From Alphaproteobacteria bacterium (GTDB lineage: Bacteria > Pseudomonadota > Alphaproteobacteria > Rhizobiales > Rhizobiaceae): DNA of 5,189 nt. The notes under the pieces were generated by a model, which saw only the letters and a program-made list of their open reading frames with translations, had not been told where the DNA came from and did no database searches. The stretch spans positions 1 through 5,189 of the forward strand of contig JAFKFE010000899.1 of NCBI GenBank assembly GCA_017308345.1, written 5' to 3'. Numbering within the stretch: position 1 is the stretch's first letter; each line of letters begins with the position of its first letter. Both the position numbers and the translations under genes were made by a program. Positions 1 to 3,620 of this stretch are shown piece after piece.

Positions 1-1
1 A

Positions 2-142
2 GCCCAGGTGTGGCCGCTGCCCGGCACCCGCAAGGTGGCTCCCGTCATGGACATGATCTTTCCACTGACAGAGGCCTGGCGGGCGCATGAGCGGATGGAA
101 GAGGGCGAGCATATAGGCAAGATCGTCCTCGACGTCGGCTAG
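2..142 (+). CDS. NAD(P)H-quinone oxidoreductase, PIG3-like (3' end only)
   Basis: This is the C-terminal 46 residues of a gene that begins upstream of the window; the stop is TAG at 140-142. The visible part contains VWPL, then KVAPVMDMIFPL, then EAWRAHERMEEGEHIGKIVL. This is the typical tail of the PIG3/QOR branch of the medium-chain dehydrogenase/reductase superfamily: a last strand with P-V-I/M-D..FPL, a helix with A-H-x-x-M-E, and a final strand GKIVL. Such enzymes are cytosolic, use NADPH to reduce quinones, and lack the catalytic zinc of alcohol dehydrogenases. The nucleotide-binding part is outside the window, so cofactor and substrate cannot be judged. The stop codon overlaps the first bases of the palindromic repeat at 141. 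Another zinc-free MDR member such as an enoyl reductase is possible. Confidence 0.8.
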   Translation, partial: AQVWPLPGTRKVAPVMDMIFPLTEAWRAHERMEEGEHIGKIVLDVG

Positions 143-350
143 GATGGGCCGATTTTCAGGTGAGGCCGGCCTGCGAATGGCGACGTTCTGCGCTTCCGGT
201 GCTCACGTACTTTGAAGTACGCTCCGCTCCGGCCTTCGCCGGTCGAAGCCCTGATAAGCGTCTCCGCTCCATGACGGCTACGGCCGGCGTAGGCCGGTTC
301 TCGAACGCCACCATTCTCGGCTCGGCCTGACCTGAATCTCGGCCCATCCT
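141..350. repeat. Long palindromic intergenic repeat, copy 1
   Basis: The ends are inverted repeats: 141-188 pairs with 303-350. By hand count 41 of 48 positions pair, including two G-T wobbles. The outer arm reads AGGATGGGCCGA and its complement closes the element at 350. The loop (189-302) carries a core at 192-230 containing the small palindrome CGTACTTTGAAGTACG. Compared with the copy at 3475-3620, this one has about 65 extra bases in the loop (231-295), bounded by direct repeats CTCCGCTCC at 222-230 and 262-270. The element starts inside the TAG stop of the quinone oxidoreductase gene. Open frames across it on minus are by-products of the palindrome. It resembles the palindromic mosaic elements known from rhizobia (the RIME type), but I cannot match it to a named family. 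Confidence 0.85.
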
Positions 351-391
351 GGGTCTGCGCTTGTCCCCGGTTACAAGCTGAACGCATCGTT

Positions 392-428
392 AATGCTGCA
401 TTGCACCAAACGCATTGCGGCCATGCAA
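392..428. promoter_or_regulatory. Cluster of GCATT half-sites upstream of DUF1127 gene 1
   Basis: An 11-bp dyad AATGCTGCATT lies at 392-402. The heptamer GCATTGC occurs twice, at 398-404 and 412-418, 14 bp apart, and is followed by CATGCAA at 422-428. This sits about 80-115 bp before the start of the small gene. In Brucella and Agrobacterium relatives, DUF1127 genes can be activated by a LysR-type regulator (VtlR/LsrB), so an activator site here is plausible. The assignment is inference only; I see no clear -35/-10 pair. Confidence 0.25.
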
Positions 429-508
429 AAGCGTCCGTTCAAGTTATGGGCAGGCGTGCCTATTTACGCGGCATCAAACGATTTGACAAAACGACTGGAG
501 AAATCATC

Positions 509-649
509 ATGAACCCGATCCGTGCTTTCCGTAAGTGGCGCATGTACAACGAGACCGTGCGCGAGCTGAACAAGCTCAATGCCCGCCAGCTGAGCGACCT
601 CGGCATCAACCGCGCCGACATCGAGCGCATTGCCCGCCAGGCGGTCTAA
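509..649 (+). CDS. Small DUF1127 (YjiS-like) protein, 46 aa
   Basis: The protein starts MNPIRAFRKWRMYNETVREL and has the DUF1127 hallmark at residues 18-42: LNKLNARQLSDLGINRADIE. It is strongly basic, with an Arg-rich N-terminal helix, and has no signal peptide or membrane segment. I chose ATG 509 because GGAG at 497-500 lies 8 bases upstream; the in-frame extension to 401 does not look like protein. Small DUF1127 proteins are common in alphaproteobacteria. In Rhodobacter one of them (CcaF1) binds RNA and affects sRNA maturation and RNA turnover, and in Agrobacterium they affect growth and phosphate-related expression. A role in post-transcriptional control is therefore likely but inferred. 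The gene appears monocistronic: a repeat lies upstream and an intrinsic terminator at 732-766 lies downstream. Confidence 0.88.
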   Translation: MNPIRAFRKWRMYNETVRELNKLNARQLSDLGINRADIERIARQAV

Positions 650-658
650 TCAAAGGCA

Positions 659-678
659 GCCCGACCGCAAGGCCGGGC
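659..678 (+). other. GNRA-capped hairpin in the 3' UTR of DUF1127 gene 1
   Basis: Arms 659-666 and 671-678 pair at 7 of 8 positions (one A-C mismatch) around the tetraloop GCAA, a GNRA type. The hairpin begins 9 bases after the stop codon and has no T-tract, so it is not the terminator, which lies at 732-766. It may stabilise the 3' end or mark a processed 3' UTR RNA. Confidence 0.5.
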
Positions 679-731
679 CGCGATAGGCAAGCCAGAGCCG
701 TCGAGACGCTTGCTTCGTTTCCGGTTCCAAG

Positions 732-766
732 CCCGCTGGACCTTGTCCAGCGGGTTTTGTCGTTTT
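732..766 (+). terminator. Intrinsic terminator after DUF1127 gene 1
   Basis: Perfect 10-bp stem: CCCGCTGGAC at 732-741 and GTCCAGCGGG at 745-754, loop CTT, followed by TTTTGTCGTTTT. It ends the transcript that starts before the DUF1127 gene and insulates the promoter at 798. Confidence 0.93.
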
Positions 767-797
767 AGGGCTGTGAGTCGGGTCCTTCCCAAAAACA

Positions 798-826
798 TTG
801 CGAAATCCGGACAGAGCGTTTATACA
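798..826 (+). promoter_or_regulatory. Sigma70-type promoter for the TrcR gene
   Basis: TTGCGA at 798-803 and TATACA at 821-826 are separated by exactly 17 bp, close to the TTGACA/TATAAT consensus. A start near 833 would give a leader of about 70 bases before ATG 905. The promoter lies just after the upstream terminator, as expected for an independent transcription unit. A GANTC methylation site (GAGTC, 775-779) lies about 20 bp upstream of the -35. Confidence 0.6.
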
Positions 827-862
827 GGCCGCGAATTTCCCATTTTGGTGGCTCCAAACCAC

Positions 863-884
863 CGCCCGCGCGGGAACGCGGGCG
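863..884 (+). promoter_or_regulatory. GC-rich leader hairpin before the TrcR ribosome binding site
   Basis: Perfect 8-bp inverted repeat: CGCCCGCG at 863-870 and CGCGGGCG at 877-884, with a 6-base loop. It ends 6 bases before the Shine-Dalgarno AAGGA at 891-895, so it can fold in the mRNA leader without covering the ribosome binding site. It could affect mRNA stability or translation. There is no T-tract, so it is not a simple terminator. Confidence 0.5.
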
Positions 885-904
885 AACGAGAAGGATTTTT
901 TGAC

Positions 905-1597
905 ATGGCCAATACGCTGCTGATGCCCAAGGCGACCGCCGTCTGGCTGGTCGACAACACCGCGCTTTCCTTCGAGCAGATCGCCCAATTCTGCGGGCTG
1001 CATCCGCTGGAGGTCAAGGCGATCGCCGACGGCGAGTCGGCCCAGGGCATCAAGGGCATGGACCCGATCATCACCGGCCAGTTGACGCGCGACGAGATCG
1101 CGCGCGGCGAGAAGGACATCAACTACCGGCTGAAGCTGTCGGAGCCGAAGGTGCGGGTGCCGGAATCGAAGCGCAAGGGACCGCGCTATACGCCGCTGTC
1201 GAAGCGCCAGGACCGGCCGAACGCCATCCTGTGGCTGGTGCGCAATCATCCCGAGCTCAAGGACGCTCAGATTGCCCGTCTCGTAGGCACCACCAAGTCC
1301 ACGATCGAGCAGATCCGCGAACGCAAGCACTGGAATTCGGCCAATCTGCAGCCGATGGATCCGGTGACGCTCGGCCTCACCTCGCAGATCGACCTCGACC
1401 TCGAAGTCAACCGCGCCTCGCGCGGCCGCGAGCCGGCGCAGCCCGTCGGCGACACGCTGCTGCCAGCGGCGCTCACCGAACGGCTGGTGCCGGCGCCCGA
1501 GAAGCCGAAGGACGAGGATCAGGAGCTCGACGCCAACGCCGTCTTCGCCAAGCTCTCGGCGCTCAAGTCCAAGAACGAGGACGAAGACGAGGAGTGA
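905..1597 (+). CDS. trcR: Cell cycle transcriptional regulator TrcR (DUF1013 family), 230 aa
   Basis: The protein starts MANTLLMPKATAVWLVDNTA and matches the alphaproteobacterial DUF1013 family, now annotated as the cell-cycle regulator TrcR. It contains two helix-turn-helix-like segments, about residues 11-44 and 106-144. Each begins with (V/L)WLVxN and continues with a QIA helix, a turn around G, and a V/I..I helix. Each is followed by a MDP motif (52-54 and 151-153), so the N-terminal two thirds look like an internal duplication. A basic linker (residues 80-103) joins them. The C-terminus is charged and low-complexity, ending NEDEDEE. I chose ATG 905 because AAGGA at 891-895 lies 9 bases upstream; the in-frame extension to 710 runs through the upstream terminator and promoter. 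It is a single-gene unit with its own promoter and terminator. Its regulatory targets cannot be read from the sequence. Confidence 0.9.
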   Translation: MANTLLMPKATAVWLVDNTALSFEQIAQFCGLHPLEVKAIADGESAQGIKGMDPIITGQLTRDEIARGEKDINYRLKLSEPKVRVPESKRKGPRYTPLSKRQDRPNAILWLVRNHPELKDAQIARLVGTTKSTIEQIRERKHWNSANLQPMDPVTLGLTSQIDLDLEVNRASRGREPAQPVGDTLLPAALTERLVPAPEKPKDEDQELDANAVFAKLSALKSKNEDEDEE

Positions 1598-1628
1598 GAT
1601 GGGGGTAGGCCCTGTACGCTCAGTTGCT

Positions 1629-1665
1629 CAACAAAAAAGCCCGCTTCGAGCGGGCTTTTTTGTTG
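1629..1665. terminator. Bidirectional intrinsic terminator between convergent genes
   Basis: Perfect 17-bp inverted repeat, arms 1629-1645 and 1649-1665, with loop TCG. The GC core AGCCCGCT is flanked by A6 on one side and T6 on the other, so it reads as a stem plus U-tract on both strands. It lies 31 bp after the TrcR stop and 20 bp beyond the stop of the minus-strand WYL regulator, and serves both. Confidence 0.95.
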
Positions 1666-1685
1666 GACAATGGCTTGGGAGGAAG

Positions 1686-2405
1686 TCATGTCCGCGCGGC
1701 GCGGTCGGGCGCCATGCCGTAATCCTCTGAGCGCTCCACGGCGCGGTAGAAATCGGCGAGCTGCTTGCCGCGCTCCGGCTTGAAGATGCGGCCGGCAATG
1801 ACGACCGAGGCGATGCGGTCGATGCGGAAGGCGCGGAAGTCGTCGCGCATCTCGCACCAGGCGACCAGCGTCCAGACCTTGCCCCAGAACCACAGGCCGA
1901 GCGGCCTGATGTCGCGCGCGGTGCCGCGACCCGCCTCGTCGGAATAGTCGATGGTCAGCACCTGTCGTTTCTCGACGGCGCGCTCGATCAAGTCGATCGC
2001 CTCGCGCGCGGCGTCGCTCACCACCCACATCGGGGTATGGATCTCGGTGCGGGCGATGCGGTCCTTCTCGGTATCGGGCAGCACGGCGCCGATCTTGACC
2101 AGCGCCTCGTCGGCGGCCCTCGCCATCGCGGCGCCGCCAAAGGCGCGCACCATGCGGGCGCCGGCAACCAGCGCCACGATCTCGTCACGAGTGAACATCA
2201 GCGGCGGAAGGTCGAAACCCTCCCTCATCATGTAACCGACGCCTGCCTCGCCGTCGATCGGCACGCCCGTCGACTGCAGGTCGGCTATGTCGCGGTAGAT
2301 GGTGCGCTCGGAAACCTCGAGCCACGTGCCGAGCTTCTGCGCGGTGACCAGCCGGCCACCCCGCAAATGCTGCACGATCTGGAAAAGCCTGTCGGCACGG
2401 CGCAT
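1686..2405 (-). CDS. YafY-family transcriptional regulator (HTH_11 + WYL), 239 aa
   Basis: The N-terminal winged helix-turn-helix spans about residues 3-60, starting RRADRLFQIVQHLRGGR. Its recognition region is VSERTIYRDIADL at 31-43, and the wing contains GYMM. The WYL domain spans about 137-208. It has the core RPLGLWF at 167-173, WTLVAWC at 178-184 in place of the name-giving W-Y-L, and the ligand-pocket arginine motif FRAFRIDRI at 190-198. WYL proteins of this architecture are cytosolic DNA-binding regulators that sense a small molecule or nucleic acid; the ligand here is unknown. ATG at 2403-2405 has GGGAG 6 bases upstream. The gene follows the MGMT-like gene by 18 bp on the same strand, so the two are probably co-transcribed. 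Its length is normal for the short YafY subgroup. Confidence 0.93.
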   Translation of the reverse strand: MRRADRLFQIVQHLRGGRLVTAQKLGTWLEVSERTIYRDIADLQSTGVPIDGEAGVGYMMREGFDLPPLMFTRDEIVALVAGARMVRAFGGAAMARAADEALVKIGAVLPDTEKDRIARTEIHTPMWVVSDAAREAIDLIERAVEKRQVLTIDYSDEAGRGTARDIRPLGLWFWGKVWTLVAWCEMRDDFRAFRIDRIASVVIAGRIFKPERGKQLADFYRAVERSEDYGMAPDRAART

Positions 2406-2423
2406 CGATTTCTCCCCCGGGGT

Positions 2424-2834
2424 TTATGGCTTCAGCCCTTCGCGCTTGCGCTGCGCGGCGACGAATTTCGCTCCGAAGGACAATCTGCCCGTGGTCGGCG
2501 CCCGCGCGCCAAGCACACGCCAGAAAGGCGCGACGTCGCTCAGCGCCATGCCGCGCTCGAGATCCTCGTGAGCGGCCTCGGCAACGGTGCGAAGATGATA
2601 GCCGATCGTCACCGGGCATGTCACTTCGGCGCCGTGTTCGACGGCGAGAGCGGTGCGCAGCGCGCGCACGTCCATCTCCACCCCTTCAGGGATCGAGCGG
2701 ATAAAGTCATCAACCTGACGCGCGGTCGGCACCAGCATCGACTGGCCCTCCACGACATCGCCGACCGTGCGCGGCGACGGCTTGATGCCGTTGATGCCCG
2801 GCGTGTTCAGCCTGTCGTTCCAGCTTTTCACCAT
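2424..2834 (-). CDS. MGMT/ATL-like DNA-binding fold protein lacking the active Cys, 136 aa
   Basis: The protein starts MVKSWNDRLNTPGINGIKPS. I recognise it as a conserved small family annotated as hypothetical or MGMT-like. It has a MLVPTARQVDDFIRSIPEG segment at 33-51, an HGAEVTCPVT segment at 67-76, a helix TVAEAAHEDLERG at 83-95, and APFWRVL at 102-108. APFWRVL occupies the place where alkylguanine alkyltransferases have P-C-H-R-V, so the acceptor cysteine is replaced by Phe. The only cysteine is C73. This suggests an alkyltransferase-like binding protein rather than an active repair enzyme, but function is not established. ATG 2834 is preferred because GGAG lies 10 bases upstream; the extension to 2933 runs through the intergenic hairpin. 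It heads an operon with the WYL regulator. Confidence 0.7.
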   Translation of the reverse strand: MVKSWNDRLNTPGINGIKPSPRTVGDVVEGQSMLVPTARQVDDFIRSIPEGVEMDVRALRTALAVEHGAEVTCPVTIGYHLRTVAEAAHEDLERGMALSDVAPFWRVLGARAPTTGRLSFGAKFVAAQRKREGLKP

Positions 2835-2915
2835 ACGCGGATCACTCCGGACAGTCGCATCAAGTTGGTTGCCGTCGGGATTCGAAGCCGCTCCAACTAC
2901 CGCAGGTCTGGGCGC

Positions 2916-2944
2916 GGCGCCGCCACAATCCAAGTCGCGGCGCC
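2916..2944 (-). other. GC-rich hairpin after DUF1127-like gene 2
   Basis: Perfect 8-bp inverted repeat GGCGCCGC / GCGGCGCC (2916-2923 and 2937-2944) with a 13-base loop. It begins 6 bases beyond the minus-strand stop at 2951-2953. No T-tract follows on minus, so it is at best a weak or factor-dependent terminator, or a 3'-end stabiliser. It lies between the DUF1127-like gene and the MGMT-like gene. Confidence 0.4.
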
Positions 2945-2950
2945 AAAATT

Positions 2951-3115
2951 TCAGTTCTCGCGCACGCGGCCGCTGTAAAGGTCCGGCCAGCCGATGTCCT
3001 TGCGGATGTCAGCCGGCAAGGTGTTCAGGAAACGCTGGGTGCGAATCTCGTTCCGTGCGGTGCGGATCCTGCCGACATAATGCTGCACGCCGCGCAGGAT
3101 GGTGAAACCGTTCAT
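2951..3115 (-). CDS. Small DUF1127-like protein, 54 aa
   Basis: The protein starts MNGFTILRGVQHYVGRIRTA. Its second half fits DUF1127: an Arg-rich helix RIRTARNEIRTQ at residues 16-27, followed by RFLNTLPADIRKDIGWPDLY at 28-47, the position of the usual L..L....L.DIG.....Y/I motif. The extra N-terminal part and the IGWPD variant make it a more divergent member than the one at 509-649. ATG 3115 has GAGGAG upstream with 7 bases between GGAG and the start; the in-frame ATG at 3154 has no comparable site and would read into the control region. It is basic, with no signal peptide or obvious membrane segment, and is probably an RNA-related or stress-related small protein by family analogy. It is divergent from the 53-aa membrane protein gene, and a 26-bp dyad lies 43 bp upstream of its start. 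Confidence 0.83.
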   Translation of the reverse strand: MNGFTILRGVQHYVGRIRTARNEIRTQRFLNTLPADIRKDIGWPDLYSGRVREN

Positions 3116-3144
3116 GGCCAGACTCCTCTCTTTTTGATGATGGG

Positions 3145-3150
3145 AGTATC
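3145..3150 (-). promoter_or_regulatory. Candidate -10 hexamer for DUF1127-like gene 2
   Basis: On minus, GATACT (3150-3145) lies 11 bases after the CTGTCAG heptamer of the dyad and 29 bases before the start codon. I see no matching -35. The spacing fits activator-dependent promoters where a bound regulator replaces the -35. This is weak and inferred. Confidence 0.25.
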
Positions 3151-3157
3151 TCACACC

Positions 3158-3183
3158 CCTCCTGACAGCAGTCTGTCAGGAGG
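3158..3183. promoter_or_regulatory. Perfect 26-bp dyad, candidate operator
   Basis: CCTCCTGACAG at 3158-3168 and CTGTCAGGAGG at 3173-3183 are perfect 11-bp inverted arms around CAGT. The dyad lies 43 bp upstream of the DUF1127-like start, in the region shared with the divergent membrane protein gene. The half-site CTGTCAGGA recurs in the dyad at 3240-3254. A dimeric regulator site is the simplest reading. A hairpin in the DUF1127 mRNA leader is the alternative if transcription starts upstream of it. Confidence 0.6.
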
Positions 3184-3239
3184 CCGACAGGGTACGGAAG
3201 AAGGCGGCGCGCCGCGCTCGCAGGGTCCGGATGAGCCCG

Positions 3240-3254
3240 ATTCCTGTCAGGAAT
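3240..3254. promoter_or_regulatory. 15-bp dyad sharing the CTGTCAGGA half-site
   Basis: ATTCCTGTCAGGAAT is a palindrome with 7-bp arms and one central base, 62 bp before the ATG of the 53-aa membrane protein. TCCTGTCAGGA contains the half-site of the dyad at 3158-3183 in overlapping inverted form. The two centres are about 77 bp apart. It is probably a second site for the same regulator, placed on the membrane-protein side of the divergent region. Confidence 0.5.
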
Positions 3255-3315
3255 GTTCCGAAGGGCGCGTCAAGAACAGCTTTGACAGCCGCCATCGCTA
3301 CTGGTCAAAGGCGGC

Positions 3316-3477
3316 ATGACGAAACTGCTCGCCCTTGTCATCTGCGGCATCATGCTGATCCAGGTCATCAAGCCGCTGGGATGGCCGGGCTTGAAGCGGC
3401 GCGGCGATTTCTGGAAGCTGGCGCTGCTTGCGATGGCGGCGATCTCACTTGCCGCGGTATTGGGGCACTGGGCCTGA
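3316..3477 (+). CDS. Small two-helix membrane protein of unknown function, 53 aa
   Basis: The ORF is ATG 3316 to TGA 3475-3477 and begins MTKLLALVICGIMLIQVIKP. It has two hydrophobic segments: about residues 3-18 (LLALVICGIMLIQVI) and 34-50 (KLALLAMAAISLAAVLG). A short basic turn GWPGLKRRGDFW at 22-33 separates them. Under the positive-inside rule this suggests a hairpin in the inner membrane with the basic loop in the cytoplasm. It looks like a conserved rhizobial hypothetical protein, but I cannot give it a function. AAAGG at 3307-3311 is a possible ribosome binding site with a short 4-base gap. It is divergent from the DUF1127-like gene, and its stop codon is the first three bases of the second palindromic repeat. 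The hydrophobic pattern and clean codon use support it as real. Confidence 0.72.
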   Translation: MTKLLALVICGIMLIQVIKPLGWPGLKRRGDFWKLALLAMAAISLAAVLGHWA

Positions 3478-3620
3478 GGCTCATTGATATTCAGGTGAGG
3501 ACGGCCCGCAAATGATCGCCCCCTGTGCTTCCGGTGCTCACGTACTTCAAGTACGCTCCGCTCCAGTTCTCGGGGGCCAGCATTTTCGGCTCGTCCTGAC
3601 CTGAATCTCAACGAGCCTCA
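3475..3620. repeat. Long palindromic intergenic repeat, copy 2 (possible bidirectional terminator)
   Basis: Arms 3475-3523 and 3572-3620 pair at 42 of 49 positions by hand count, one of them a wobble. The loop (3524-3571) carries the core shared with copy 1 (3527-3564), including the small palindrome CGTACTTCAAGTACG. The first three bases are the TGA of the plus-strand membrane protein gene, and the last three are the reverse-complement TGA of the minus-strand SGNH gene. The whole gap between these convergent genes is therefore the repeat. It lacks T-tracts, so any terminator role would rest on the very long stem or on Rho. Its sequence class matches copy 1 at 141-350, in the same orientation. 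Confidence 0.87.

Noticed and set aside
139..387. Minus-strand open frames of 82 and 63 codons across the first repeat
   Set aside because: They lie wholly on the palindromic repeat, and the translation is Arg/Gly/Ser-rich. A similar MRFRSGRAEN-type peptide appears from the second repeat (3270-3611), so these frames come from the repeat, not from a gene.
483..488. TTGACA as a -35 for the DUF1127 gene
   Set aside because: A -10 at the usual spacing would fall at the start codon, and no TATAAT-like hexamer is there.
1231..1608. 125-codon plus-strand frame inside trcR
   Set aside because: It is a shifted frame of the TrcR gene with an Ala/Arg-rich translation and no ribosome binding site.
2844..2895. 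TTCGAATCC-like T-loop on the minus strand, suggesting a tRNA or attachment site
   Set aside because: The flanking five bases cannot form the T-arm stem, and no acceptor, D or anticodon arm can be drawn around it.
2037..2978. 313-codon plus-strand open frame
   Set aside because: It overlaps the two minus-strand genes for the WYL regulator and the MGMT-like protein, both of which have recognisable motifs and ribosome binding sites. Its translation is His/Arg-rich and matches no family.
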